In this document: positions 54,536 through 62,821 of the stretch, piece after piece | How positions within the stretch are numbered: position 1 is the stretch's first letter | Layout: the number at the start of each line of letters is the position of its first letter | Origin: Aneurinibacillus tyrosinisolvens | GTDB lineage: Bacteria; Bacillota; Bacilli; Aneurinibacillales; Aneurinibacillaceae | Assembly (NCBI RefSeq): GCF_001015055.1 | Contig: NZ_BBWZ01000004.1 | Span: 124,001-188,000, forward strand | Length of the DNA: 64,000 nucleotides | Reading direction: 5' to 3' | Notes under the pieces: generated by a model | Seen by the model: the letters and a program-made list of their open reading frames with translations, nothing else | The model's database searches: none | Told to the model about the DNA's origin: nothing | Position numbers and translations under genes: made by a program

Positions 54536-55384
54536 TTATGCATCTGGATCTTCTAACGTACAAATCGCGCTGGGGCGTTTGATACGAAGGACGAGCGCCT
54601 CGTATACCCGGAAAAGGTAGTTCATGTGCTCGGTGTCGAGGTAAGCCGTATAGAAATCTTCGGCGATCGCCAGATCTAAATTGTGCTGCCCTGTAGACAC
54701 GATAACACCAGCTTTTCCTTTGAACGCTGGAGACTGGAATACACCATCAGTCACCAGTTCACGGACGTGTTCAATTTCTAACACATTGGTTCCTTCGTGA
54801 ACGCGGTGGAGGAGAGAATACAGTTGAGGAGATACAACCATGGCATACGGCCCGGTGTGGTTCATCTGCTGTAGTTTATTGGTAGCTTCCACCACATCTT
54901 CGAAAGCTTTCCCGGATCGCATCCAGTCGCTCCGGATGTGGGTCAGACGTCCTTTCACGTTCATTAACCCTGGTAGCTCGAATTCAGAAGATCCGTTGAA
55001 AATGAGCTCATCCTCCAAACGGGCACACTGGATCGCGGCGTTAGCCGCCGGGCTCATATCAATAGGAATCCCGAGTGTCTTCGCTTGTTCCAGGTCACGC
55101 CAGTAAAGGATAAAGTCCTTATATAACAAGGGAATCGTCAGATTGGTTCGCCGGGTCGGCTGCGACATTTCAAGCGATTCTCCCCGGAGGCTAATCCCTC
55201 CACCCTGGGGTTCTTCAAAGACATCGTTAGTAACGCTTTGGATTCCTTCACCTAAGGGACCGTAAATATCAATAAAACGACGGCCGATGAGTTGTCTTCT
55301 GGCCGCTTCGATTACCGTTTCATCCATTCGATTCCATTCCTGTTCATTTAGAGGGGAATCAGGGAATCTTCTTTGCTTTTCCAT
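54536..55384 (-). CDS. Family 1 encapsulin shell protein
   Basis: The 282-residue product has the HK97-type fold of encapsulin nanocompartments (linocin/bacteriocin family). Visible family segments are PDSPLNEQEWNRMDETVIEA and AARRQLIGRRFIDIYGPLG (the cargo-peptide-binding N-terminal helix), VFEEPQGGGISLRGES, LIYKDFILYWRDLE-like, ELIFNGSSEFELPGL and NLDLAIAEDFYTAYL. It assembles into a closed shell around cargo bearing the targeting peptide. The upstream gene of the operon is the IMEF cargo, 26 bp away. Systems of this type store large amounts of iron. Transcription is likely from the Fur-like site at 56174. Confidence 0.95.
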   Translation of the reverse strand: MEKQRRFPDSPLNEQEWNRMDETVIEAARRQLIGRRFIDIYGPLGEGIQSVTNDVFEEPQGGGISLRGESLEMSQPTRRTNLTIPLLYKDFILYWRDLEQAKTLGIPIDMSPAANAAIQCARLEDELIFNGSSEFELPGLMNVKGRLTHIRSDWMRSGKAFEDVVEATNKLQQMNHTGPYAMVVSPQLYSLLHRVHEGTNVLEIEHVRELVTDGVFQSPAFKGKAGVIVSTGQHNLDLAIAEDFYTAYLDTEHMNYLFRVYEALVLRIKRPSAICTLEDPDA

Positions 55385-55410
55385 ATATATGAACCTCCTT
55401 ATTTTTTGTA

Positions 55411-56013
55411 TTAACGGGCGGATTTAAGGCTTCCTACGCTTAACCCCTTGCGGGTAGGTGTGGAAAGTGCTGCGCTTACGGGTGAAGCAATGACTGGAGT
55501 ATGCTCAGTGTGTGCAGAGTCATGTGCGGCTGTTGTTACGTCGTGCTGCTCCGACCCCTTACCGGTTTCCGAATTAACAGCAGGTGGAAAGCTCTCATTT
55601 ATAAGGGAGAGGGTATCTTTTACTAACAGGTAATCTGCTTTTGTCTGCTGTAGCATGGATGTTAACATTCGGGTATGCTCTTCATCTTTAAAATGATACA
55701 TCGCTAAATCCAAATGTTCTAAAAAGTTATGCAGTCCAAATTTCTCCAGGTTAATGTCCTGGAGAAGATGAATAAATCCTTGATTTGTGATGTTGGTCGT
55801 TTGTTCGTTCTCTAAGAAGTGGGATAATGCAGGAATCAACTGGTGGAGTCTTTCCAATCGTTGTTCTTCTTCTTCGTAGATGTGGTGGAAATAAAGCCGT
55901 TCATGTTCATCCTGAGCTTGAGTGATCGTGGGGGAAAGCATGTCCATGAAAACAGTAATGCTGTTTCTGGTGCGCTCAAATATAGGATGAAGCTGAGATA
56001 AATGTTCGATCAT
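55411..56013 (-). CDS. IMEF-type encapsulated ferritin-like ferroxidase cargo
   Basis: The 200-residue product has a four-helix ferritin-like N-terminal part (about 1-130) rich in Glu and His (TQAQDEHERLYFHHIYEEEE, HFKDEEHTRMLTSML). A disordered Ser/Thr/His linker (about 140-185) follows, and then a C-terminal targeting peptide, KGLSVGSLKSAR, matching the LTVGSL-type encapsulin loading signal. The layout equals the iron-mineralising encapsulin-associated Firmicute (IMEF) cargo described from Bacillus relatives, which oxidises iron(II) inside a large shell. It is the first gene of the IMEF-encapsulin operon; ATG follows AGGAGGGG. Confidence 0.92.
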   Translation of the reverse strand: MIEHLSQLHPIFERTRNSITVFMDMLSPTITQAQDEHERLYFHHIYEEEEQRLERLHQLIPALSHFLENEQTTNITNQGFIHLLQDINLEKFGLHNFLEHLDLAMYHFKDEEHTRMLTSMLQQTKADYLLVKDTLSLINESFPPAVNSETGKGSEQHDVTTAAHDSAHTEHTPVIASPVSAALSTPTRKGLSVGSLKSAR

Positions 56014-56173
56014 AATTATATTTCCCCTCCTTTTTCAACAGATAACTATGTAATTCTTGTGATGATTGACTTGTTTATTTTGTTGTTTTTTGGTTTATGT
56101 AAGTAAGATTCCCACTCATCATTCTATATAAACTGATTACCATGGTAGAACCTGAAAAGATATAAATTGATAT

Positions 56174-56188
56174 TGATAATCTTTATCA
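56174..56188. promoter_or_regulatory. Fur box before the IMEF-encapsulin operon
   Basis: TGATAAT-C-TTTATCA is a near-perfect 7-1-7 Fur palindrome (TGATAATNATTATCA), lying 160 bp upstream of the IMEF start (minus) and 52 bp upstream of the small open frame at 56240 (plus). It can control both directions. Confidence 0.75.
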
Positions 56189-56239
56189 ATTATAATATAA
56201 TGAAAAAAACAAAGGGAAAGATGCGATAGGGAGGGTTAT

Positions 56240-56476
56240 GTAAAAGCCCGGATACCTTACGAACGTATTGAACCAGTTATCGAAAAATTCAAGGAACTCG
56301 ACGGATTAATGGATGCAAGAGTAGACGATTTCTCCAGTATGATTCAGCTTTCTTTGCCATTTGGATTTTTGTTTGAACTGCCGCTCATCTTCTTGTACGA
56401 AATGAGTGTCGGATTATCCCGGCTTATCTATCGTAAAAAATCTGGGGAAGAGGCCGAATCTTCTATTCCGGTTTAG
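56240..56476 (+). CDS. Small membrane-associated protein lacking a canonical start codon
   Basis: The frame from 56240 encodes about 78 residues (AAA GCC CGG onward: KARIPYERIEPVIEKFKEL), with a hydrophobic stretch MIQLSLPFGFLFELPLIFL and a charged tail. It is preceded by a good ribosome site (AGGGAGGG, 56228-56235) and a Fur box, and followed by a terminator, so the unit looks real. Yet the codon at the expected start position is GTA (56240-56242), one base from GTG. The first in-frame ATG is 56312, which would drop 24 well-formed residues. It may be a mutated start, a sequence error or non-standard initiation. Confidence 0.5.
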   Translation, partial: VKARIPYERIEPVIEKFKELDGLMDARVDDFSSMIQLSLPFGFLFELPLIFLYEMSVGLSRLIYRKKSGEEAESSIPV

Positions 56477-56521
56477 CGAAGAATTGTGCATAGGTAAACG
56501 AAATATGAATAGTATAGTGAT

Positions 56522-56549
56522 GGATAGTCCTCAGGGATTATCCTTTTTT
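56522..56549 (+). terminator. Intrinsic terminator
   Basis: GGATAGTCC (56522-56530) pairs imperfectly with GGGATTATCC (56534-56543), followed by TTTTTT. Ends the 56240 unit. Confidence 0.65.
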
Positions 56550-56652
56550 GTTACTACACTTTAAAAGTGTGGTAAGGATTTATATGGAAAAAGATGTAGG
56601 CTGGCATGAGAACTAAAAATGAATAAACGGAAATAAAAAGGAGGAGAAAAAA

Positions 56653-56766
56653 ATGGACCTGCAAAAAGAGCATTATGAAATGGAAGATAACTATACGTAC
56701 AATGTAGGCAACCATGTTTACGTTATTACGGAAGCGCTTTCGTCGATATCTCAGCCTGAAGAGTGA
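56653..56766 (+). CDS. 37-residue small protein
   Basis: ATG at 56653 follows AAAAGGAGGAG; the frame encodes 37 acidic, soluble residues (MDLQKEHYEMEDNYTYNVGN, then VITEALSSISQPEE). A terminator begins 18 bp after the stop. Strong ribosome site plus terminator support a real small gene; no family is recognised. Confidence 0.55.
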   Translation: MDLQKEHYEMEDNYTYNVGNHVYVITEALSSISQPEE

Positions 56767-56784
56767 CGCTACACCGCCAACAAA

Positions 56785-56815
56785 GAAAGCCCCTGCTGGT
56801 ACCTGCAGGGGCTTT
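56785..56815 (+). terminator. Intrinsic terminator
   Basis: AAAGCCCCTGC (56785-56795) pairs with GCAGGGGCTTTT (56804-56815). Confidence 0.88.
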
Positions 56816-56965
56816 TGTAATAAAAAGAACAGCACAAAAACAGAAAAACAGTGGTAAATATTAACCATATATACTGTGAGAAAATATGATTCTAATATAT
56901 AATGTCTATAAACAAAGGAACTTTTGTCATAGCCAGATGATTCCGCAGAAAGGCGGGGAAGACAG

Positions 56966-57079
56966 ATGTGGGAACTGTTTGCGCTGTACAAATTAAATTA
57001 CGCATTTGTTTTTCTGGCGGTGTTGCTTTCAATCGCTTCTTGCTATGAAGAAAGCTATGAGGGGTATGCTTTCCAGTAA
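56966..57079 (+). CDS. Possible 37-residue membrane peptide
   Basis: ATG at 56966 follows GGCGGGGAAG at modest spacing. The product has one hydrophobic segment (YAFVFLAVLLSIASC) and a polar tail. The stop lies four bases before a strong terminator, which supports a transcription unit, but the ribosome site is weaker and no homologue is recognised. Confidence 0.35.
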   Translation: MWELFALYKLNYAFVFLAVLLSIASCYEESYEGYAFQ

Positions 57080-57082
57080 AGA

Positions 57083-57122
57083 AAGAAGGCAGATTGCGCA
57101 CATGTCGCAGTCTGCCTTCTTT
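57083..57122. terminator. Bidirectional terminator
   Basis: AAAGAAGGCAGATTGCG (57083-57099) pairs with CGCAGTCTGCCTTCTTT (57106-57122), one mismatch. Ten bases from the trhO stop. Confidence 0.88.
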
Positions 57123-57132
57123 GCCGCCGGGT

Positions 57133-58059
57133 TTAAGATTGCTGCTGGAGCTCTTTCTCCAGCACGTACCGGTTGTCTTTATGTTCTTCGCATTCTTTGG
57201 AGCAAGAGCGCTTATGTTTATCTTCACATTCTGTACAGCAGAAGTGCTGGACATTGCACCATGGATTAGCACAGTTTACATACCGGTCCTCCGGTTTGCC
57301 GCAATGATGGCATTTTGAAATGATGACGTCTTCCTCCGTACGATTTACCGGAACGGAAATCCTCTCATCAAATACATACAGTTTCCCATCAAAAAGACGG
57401 CCCTGGACTTCGGGATCTTTTCCATACGTAACAACACCGCCCTCCAACTGTGACACGTCCTTAAATCCTTCTTTAATGAGGAACCCGGACAGTTTCTCAC
57501 AGCGGATACCGCCGGTGCAGTAGGTTAAGACCTTTTTATCTTTAAACTGGCTTAAATTTTCCCGAATCCACTCAGGGAATTCACGGGATGTTTTTACGCC
57601 GGGACGGATGGCGTTCCGGAAATGGCCGAGCTCATATTCATAGTCATTTCGGCCGTCGATAACGATGACATCCTCGTCTTGGAGCTGTTCATAAAACTCT
57701 TTTGGACTGAGATGTTTACCGGTAGTTTCGTTCGGATTTACGTCTTCTTCAAAACGCCAGGTAACGATTTCGTCTTTGGCGCGGACAAAAATCTTCTTAA
57801 AGGCAGGCTCGTCTGCTTCGTCAATTTTGAAGAACATATCAGCAAAGCGGGGGTCCTTGCGAAGTTCATCCATATAACGGTCCGTCTGTTCAGGCGTACC
57901 GGAAAGCGTTCCGTTAATGCCTTCCTCCGCGACAATAATGCGTCCTTTTACACCAAGCTCTTTACAGAAAGCAAGGTGTTCTTCGGAAAATTGAACAGGA
58001 TCTTCGATATGGACATACTTGTAATATAATAAAACACGATATGGTTTATGATTTTCCAT
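57133..58059 (-). CDS. trhO: tRNA uridine(34) hydroxylase, rhodanese-like
   Basis: The product has 308 residues. An N-terminal acylphosphatase-like domain ([36 protein letters not shown]) is followed by a rhodanese domain with catalytic Cys in [18 protein letters not shown] and, here, a C-terminal Cys-rich zinc region ([25 protein letters not shown]). It is the TrhO (YceA/YbfQ) family, which makes 5-hydroxyuridine at the wobble base of certain tRNAs using oxygen. ATG at 58059, monocistronic. Confidence 0.92.
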   Translation of the reverse strand: MENHKPYRVLLYYKYVHIEDPVQFSEEHLAFCKELGVKGRIIVAEEGINGTLSGTPEQTDRYMDELRKDPRFADMFFKIDEADEPAFKKIFVRAKDEIVTWRFEEDVNPNETTGKHLSPKEFYEQLQDEDVIVIDGRNDYEYELGHFRNAIRPGVKTSREFPEWIRENLSQFKDKKVLTYCTGGIRCEKLSGFLIKEGFKDVSQLEGGVVTYGKDPEVQGRLFDGKLYVFDERISVPVNRTEEDVIISKCHHCGKPEDRYVNCANPWCNVQHFCCTECEDKHKRSCSKECEEHKDNRYVLEKELQQQS

Positions 58060-58219
58060 CGTGAGAATACCACCTAACTATTTATAAAGTAGGCAAATTT
58101 TTATGGTATAATATGACCAAAGAAATTTGCATTAAATACATAAGCAAGTTATAAATGTGCTTTACAATACTATAATGTACCATATTTATGATTACTTATG
58201 GAAGTGGTGATTGCAAGAA

Positions 58220-58657
58220 ATGTCAACTTTATTTGGCACTTTTATTATTTTATGGACGGTTGTTCTCGTTTTGCTGCTTACGATCGGTGGTTTTTTTATG
58301 TTCCGCAAATTTTTAAAATCCATGCCCAAACAGGACGGAATGTCTGAACTCGACTGGCAGGATTATTATATTGATAAAACGAAAAAGATGTGGACGGAAG
58401 AGACAAGAGAGCTCCTTAATGATCTGGTAAAGCCGGTGCCGGAATTGTTCCGGGATGTAGCCAGACGCAGCATCGCTGCGAAAATCGGGAAGCTCGCTCT
58501 GGAGGAAGGGGCGGGCGAAATAAGCCAGGACCTTGTGGTGAAGGGGTACATTATGGCAACGCCGGCCCGGGACCATAAATTCCTTGTGGCCCACTTAAAG
58601 GAAAAGCAGATTGATTTTTCACCGTATGAGCAGCATTTGAAAATAAAAGCCGAATAG
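58220..58657 (+). CDS. DUF2621-like membrane-anchored protein
   Basis: The product has 145 residues from the ATG at 58220; a TTG at 58211 abuts the GGAAGTGGTGA site. One N-terminal membrane helix (about 5-27) is followed by a soluble helical domain (SELDWQDYYIDKTKKMW, ELFRDVARRSIAAKIGKLAL, DLVVKGYIMATPARDH). The size and the WQDYYID segment recall the Bacillus DUF2621/YneK family, from memory. Function unknown. The next gene starts 22 bp downstream. Confidence 0.7.
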   Translation: MSTLFGTFIILWTVVLVLLLTIGGFFMFRKFLKSMPKQDGMSELDWQDYYIDKTKKMWTEETRELLNDLVKPVPELFRDVARRSIAAKIGKLALEEGAGEISQDLVVKGYIMATPARDHKFLVAHLKEKQIDFSPYEQHLKIKAE

Positions 58658-58679
58658 ATTGCTCCGCCATACTATCTGA

Positions 58680-59408
58680 ATGGAGAGGATCGACATCGAA
58701 TTTGTCTTTATTCTGATTTACTTTGTCATTGTTGGACTTGTCATCGAAATCTCCACGGTTCTGCTCAGGCTGACGGGGCTGGAAAAAGAGATTGCGCGCT
58801 TCCAGGCGATTTCCATGCTGACCGGAACGGGATTCACGACGGTCGAGTCCGAATTGATTGCCCGCCATCCGGTGAGAAGAAAGCTCGCAACGTTTCTCAT
58901 TCTGTTCGGCGCTTTCTCCCTGGCTGTCATTATTTCCTCTATGAGTACGATTCTCGCAAAGCATTCAGGCATTCCCCAGTTAAGTATTATTGGTATCGTC
59001 CTTCTTGTTTCGCTTTTTGTTATGAAATCAAAAGCTGTGCAGGAAAGGCTGGAAAGAAAAATGCATACCCATATGGAAAAGGTCAATCTAACCCATGAGC
59101 TTCCTGTGGAAGACGTTCTCCTTATGGCGGAAGACGACCTGCTGACAGATGTCCACATTTTTCAGGATTCCGGTTTTGTAGGAAAACGCGTAAAAGAGTG
59201 CCTGCGTGAGGGCAAGGATTTAAACATTCTCTTGGTAAAAAGAGGGGATGAAATCCTGCGGGAAAATTTGTTGAAAGCGGAAGTGCAGGAAGGGGATGTT
59301 CTGCTCGTATACGGCAAGAAGGACGTAATTGAAGAAGTATTTGCGGACGAACTGGATCGGACGAACAAAATGGCCGAGGATGAGCAAAAGACCAATGAGG
59401 TTTTGTAA
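58680..59408 (+). CDS. Membrane protein with C-terminal TrkA-C (RCK_C) domain
   Basis: The product has 242 residues. Three N-terminal membrane segments (about 9-28, 64-85, 92-112), the first two linked by a TGLEKEIARFQAISMLTGTG loop, are followed by a cytosolic TrkA-C domain (about 150-225; VHIFQDSGFVGKRVKECLRE, VQEGDVLLVYGKKDVIEE). TrkA-C domains bind nucleotides or ions and gate potassium channels and transporters. The ATG at 58680 has no clear ribosome site upstream; a GGAGAGG lies just inside the reading frame, so the start is uncertain. Confidence 0.75.
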   Translation: MERIDIEFVFILIYFVIVGLVIEISTVLLRLTGLEKEIARFQAISMLTGTGFTTVESELIARHPVRRKLATFLILFGAFSLAVIISSMSTILAKHSGIPQLSIIGIVLLVSLFVMKSKAVQERLERKMHTHMEKVNLTHELPVEDVLLMAEDDLLTDVHIFQDSGFVGKRVKECLREGKDLNILLVKRGDEILRENLLKAEVQEGDVLLVYGKKDVIEEVFADELDRTNKMAEDEQKTNEVL

Positions 59409-59446
59409 CGATAACGAGACTCCTGCATATCTGGTTATTAAAAAAA

Positions 59447-59505
59447 GAGTGCAATCCAGCACGGTCTTCCGGTAATAGGAAGCGCGCAGATTGCACTTTC
59501 TTTCT
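59447..59505. terminator. Bidirectional terminator
   Basis: AGTGCAATC (59448-59456) pairs with GATTGCACT (59489-59497), with AAAAAA before and TTCTTTC after. Lies between the converging TrkA-C gene and the cstA operon. Confidence 0.65.
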
Positions 59506-59511
59506 GACTGT

Positions 59512-59769
59512 TTAGCAGCAGCGGGTTGTCTTTCCGCTGCCATATCGCTCGTAAAGAGCCTTTTCGAAAAATGCCTTTTCCGACAAAGGCTCCGTTTCTC
59601 CCTCGGGTGGAAAAGCGTGGCAGTAGTCAAGGTATCGCTCGTAGTCTGGAATGCCGAAAATCATCCGGAACCCGGAGCGTATTTTTCGGGCCAGTGAATG
59701 CTCTGCCGTAATATGGGCAAGCCGTTCGGACGACTGGGAAGTGTGCGATGTGCAGCAATGCTGTGCCAT
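59512..59769 (-). CDS. YbdD/YjiX-family small protein, partner of CstA
   Basis: The product has 85 residues. The core MIFGIPDYERYLDYCHAF followed by the RYGSGKTTRCC ending is diagnostic for the YbdD/YjiX family, which accompanies CstA/BtsT carbon-starvation transporters in many bacteria. Relative to the usual ~65 residues it has an N-terminal extension with a CC pair (MAQHCCTSH). It starts 18 bp after the cstA stop and is clearly in the same operon. YjiX/YbdD are needed for efficient pyruvate uptake by their partners in enterics. Confidence 0.87.
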   Translation of the reverse strand: MAQHCCTSHTSQSSERLAHITAEHSLARKIRSGFRMIFGIPDYERYLDYCHAFPPEGETEPLSEKAFFEKALYERYGSGKTTRCC

Positions 59770-59787
59770 TCCTCCCCCTCCTTTCCT

Positions 59788-61887
59788 TTATGCACTATGC
59801 GAATGATTACCAGTGTATTCTGTCGGGTCGCCTTTTGACTGAATGTACGGTGACTCCTGCAGGGAACCACGATACGTACCGCGGATGATGCTGGTCCAGA
59901 CACGAATGCAATCAAGCAGCAAAGCAATTACGATGGCGGCAAAAATCGCTGTCATGACAGCATCGACCCTGTCGTTGAAAATCATCTGCTTTGCCGCTTC
60001 AACTGTCTTGACACCTTTTGGAAGCTTTCCTGTGGCAATCATTTCCGAGAATTTCGCTGCATGGGACAGGAACCCGACTGCCGGATTCGAACTGAACAGC
60101 TTTTGCCACGCTGCGCTCATCGTAACGATGGTGAGCCAGGCAAGCGGCACAAGGGTAACCCAGGCGTATTTGCGTTTGCCCATTTTAAGAATAATCGTTG
60201 TTCCAACCGCAAGAGCAATCGCTGCCAGCATCTGATTGGCAATTCCGAACAGTGGCCATAGTGTTTTAATCCCGCCCAGCGGGTCGATAACCCCGGCGTA
60301 CAGGAAGTATCCCCAGGCGAGACTGATGACCGCGCTGGAAAATAAATTCCCGGGAAGCCATGTTGTGTCCCTGAACCTGGGCGCGAAATTACCGACTAAT
60401 TCACTAACCATGAAGCGGCCTACGCGTGTACCGGCGTCAACCGTCGTTAAGATGAACAGGGCTTCAAAAAGAATAGCAAAATGATACCAGAAGGCCATAA
60501 ATGCTTTTCCGCCGACAAGGGTAGAGAAAATCACAGACATCCCAACCGCCAGCGAAGGGGCACCGCCCGTTCTGGATAGAATCGACTTCTCTCCTACATC
60601 ATTCGCAAGCTGGGTTAAATCCGCTGCACTGACGGTAAAGCCCCATTCTGTAATGGTTTTTGCCGCGGTAGCCACGTCAGTTCCGATTGCCGCCGCCGGG
60701 CTGTTGATGGCGAAATAGGTGCCAGGCGTCAGGACGCAGGCTGCAATGATAGCCATGATAGCAACGAATGACTCCATAATCATCCCGCCGTACCCAATTA
60801 CCCGGCTGTGGCTTTCCTTTGCCACAAGCTTAGGTGTTGTACCGCTTGATATGAGGGCGTGGAAGCCGGAAATCGAACCACAGGCAATCGTGATAAACAG
60901 GAACGGGAAGAGGTTTCCTGTAAATACAGGCCCTGTACCGTCGATAAATTTTGTTAGCGCAGGCATATGCAGGGTAGGCAATGTTAGAACAATTCCTACC
61001 GCGAGCAGCCCAATCGTTCCAACTTTTAAGAAGGAACTGAGATAATCGCGTGGTGCCAGCAGCATCCATACAGGAAGAACGGATGCGATAAAGCCATAAA
61101 TAATCATCATAATCGCCAGGGCTTCCGGCGAAAACGTAAACATTGGAGCGAGCGTTGGTGACGCTGCCACCCCCTGCCCGCCGGCAAGAGCGAGCATCAT
61201 GAGTACGAAACCAATGATAGATGCTTCTCCAACCCGGCCCGGTCTGATATAGCGCATATAGAATCCCATGAACAGGGCGATTGGGATCGTCATGGCAATT
61301 GTAAACGTACCCCATGGGCTATCCGCGAGGGCATTTACAACAACGAGGGCAAGCACGGCAATTAAAATAATCATAATAGCAATAATACCAACCGCTGCCA
61401 GAAGCCCGCCAACCGGGCCAATTTCATCCTTTGCTATCTGGCCAAGGCTTTTCCCGTTACGGCGAATGGAGCCGATTAAAATGATAAAGTCCTGAACGGC
61501 ACCGGCAAGGATAACACCGACAACGATCCAGATCGTTCCCGGAAGATAGCCCATCTGTGCGGCAAGAGTCGGCCCGACAAGAGGCCCGGCCCCTGCAATG
61601 GCCGCAAAATGGTGTCCGAATACAACCCATTTATTCGTTGGGATGTAATCTTTTCCGTCATTATTTACTTCTGCGGGTGTTGCGCGGTTGTCATCCAACT
61701 GAAAAATTTTATGAGCAATAAAACGGCTGTAAAAACGGTAGGCAACCGCATAGCTGGCGAGTGCGGCAAAGAGAAGCCAGGCGGCATTAATCTCTTCTCC
61801 GCGTACAAGAGCAACCCATCCCCAGGCCACGGCACCGACAATCGAGATGCCTGCCCATATAAGAATGGAAAGCAAACGGCTTTTCAT
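59788..61887 (-). CDS. cstA: CstA-family (carbon starvation) transporter
   Basis: The product has 699 residues from the ATG at 61887, behind AAAGGGGGA; a longer frame to 61956 lacks a ribosome site. There are about 16-18 membrane helices with the family signature HHFAAIAGAGPLVGPTLAAQ and the conserved GFHALISSGTTPKLV and FALLTTVDAGTR-type region (here EALFILTTVDAGTRVGRF). CstA/BtsT import pyruvate and peptides. It lies next to a LytS/LytR-type two-component pair and has a cre-like site upstream, fitting control by external pyruvate and catabolite repression. Confidence 0.95.
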   Translation of the reverse strand: MKSRLLSILIWAGISIVGAVAWGWVALVRGEEINAAWLLFAALASYAVAYRFYSRFIAHKIFQLDDNRATPAEVNNDGKDYIPTNKWVVFGHHFAAIAGAGPLVGPTLAAQMGYLPGTIWIVVGVILAGAVQDFIILIGSIRRNGKSLGQIAKDEIGPVGGLLAAVGIIAIMIILIAVLALVVVNALADSPWGTFTIAMTIPIALFMGFYMRYIRPGRVGEASIIGFVLMMLALAGGQGVAASPTLAPMFTFSPEALAIMMIIYGFIASVLPVWMLLAPRDYLSSFLKVGTIGLLAVGIVLTLPTLHMPALTKFIDGTGPVFTGNLFPFLFITIACGSISGFHALISSGTTPKLVAKESHSRVIGYGGMIMESFVAIMAIIAACVLTPGTYFAINSPAAAIGTDVATAAKTITEWGFTVSAADLTQLANDVGEKSILSRTGGAPSLAVGMSVIFSTLVGGKAFMAFWYHFAILFEALFILTTVDAGTRVGRFMVSELVGNFAPRFRDTTWLPGNLFSSAVISLAWGYFLYAGVIDPLGGIKTLWPLFGIANQMLAAIALAVGTTIILKMGKRKYAWVTLVPLAWLTIVTMSAAWQKLFSSNPAVGFLSHAAKFSEMIATGKLPKGVKTVEAAKQMIFNDRVDAVMTAIFAAIVIALLLDCIRVWTSIIRGTYRGSLQESPYIQSKGDPTEYTGNHSHSA

Positions 61888-61941
61888 CGAAAAATCCCCC
61901 TTTTTAAAAAATTCCAACGAATTGGTATTATCAATCATAAG

Positions 61942-61955
61942 GGAGAACGCTTTCA
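61942..61955 (-). promoter_or_regulatory. cre-like catabolite-repression site upstream of cstA
   Basis: On the minus strand TGAAAGCGTTCTCC matches the CcpA cre consensus TGWAANCGNTNWCA at most positions. It lies about 55 bp before the cstA start, where it could block transcription when preferred sugars are present. Inference from consensus only. Confidence 0.45.
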
Positions 61956-62035
61956 ATGCCTATTGTTTTTACATAAGCTGTAGTAAACAATGCATGAGTA
62001 GTAAAAAACAGAGCGTGAAATGTATAGGATATGGA

Positions 62036-62821
62036 TTAAAAACCGAGCCGGGTTTTAAGCTCTTTCACAAGCGAACGGCTGACAGGCAGCACCGTTTCTT
62101 CTATATCGTCCATCTTCACCTGCACCGTTCCTTTAAACCAGGGGATGAACTCTTTTATTGCATGCAAGTTTACAATATAGGCCCGGTGGATGCGGCAAAA
62201 GCTGATTTCCGGCAATCTTCTTTCAAGTTCCTGCAGGCTGAATGAGGCCGGGAAATTCGCCGTCTTCGTATAAATCCGGGTATGCCGGCCTTCTACTGCA
62301 GTATAAACGATCGAATCGACATCGACAAAAGCGATGCTGTTTGCTTTTTCTACAGGGATGCGTGTCGACGTCTGGCTTTTTGCGGCCGGCTGCAGCGTAT
62401 CGACAATCTGGCGCAGGGTGGATTCGATTCCTGCCTCTTTTAGAGGAGAAGGCTCTTTTTGAAGCCTCCTGCGCAGACGGCTGATTGTTTTCTCGATGCG
62501 GTCCGTGCTGAAAGGCTTAAGAATGTAATCAGCTGCTTCCGTTTCAAACGCTTTAATCGCGTACTCGTCATAAGCGGTGGCGTAAACAATGACAGGCTGT
62601 GAGCCGGACTGTTCCAATGCCTGTGCCGCCTGAATACCGTCCATGTCATGGAGGTGAATATCCAGGAAGACGACATCAGGGGAAAGTTCGTGTACCATAT
62701 GGATGGCTTCTTCCCCGCTGGACGCTTCAGCAATAACGGAAATATCGGGGTGCTGCTCCAATAAATAGCGAAGCTCCGAGCGCGCCGGTGCTTCGTCATC
62801 AACAATTAACGTGCGAATCAT
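62036..62821 (-). CDS. LytTR-family response regulator (LytR/BtsR-like)
   Basis: The product has 261 residues from the ATG at 62821, behind AGAGGAAAG. The receiver domain (about 1-120) has LIVDDEAPARSELRYLL, the phospho-Asp in PDVVFLDIHLHDMDG and a C-terminal Lys in YILKPFSTDRIE. The LytTR DNA-binding domain (about 160-260) has ISFCRIHRAYIVNLHAIKEF. It overlaps the kinase stop by four bases (ATGA), so the two are coupled. Probable target: the adjacent cstA-ybdD operon 149 bp downstream, as in E. coli BtsSR-BtsT. Confidence 0.93.
   Translation of the reverse strand: MIRTLIVDDEAPARSELRYLLEQHPDISVIAEASSGEEAIHMVHELSPDVVFLDIHLHDMDGIQAAQALEQSGSQPVIVYATAYDEYAIKAFETEAADYILKPFSTDRIEKTISRLRRRLQKEPSPLKEAGIESTLRQIVDTLQPAAKSQTSTRIPVEKANSIAFVDVDSIVYTAVEGRHTRIYTKTANFPASFSLQELERRLPEISFCRIHRAYIVNLHAIKEFIPWFKGTVQVKMDDIEETVLPVSRSLVKELKTRLGF

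Noticed and set aside
56554-56991. 145-codon minus-strand hydrophobic frame
   Set aside because: Antisense to a small gene with a strong ribosome site and crosses a terminator.
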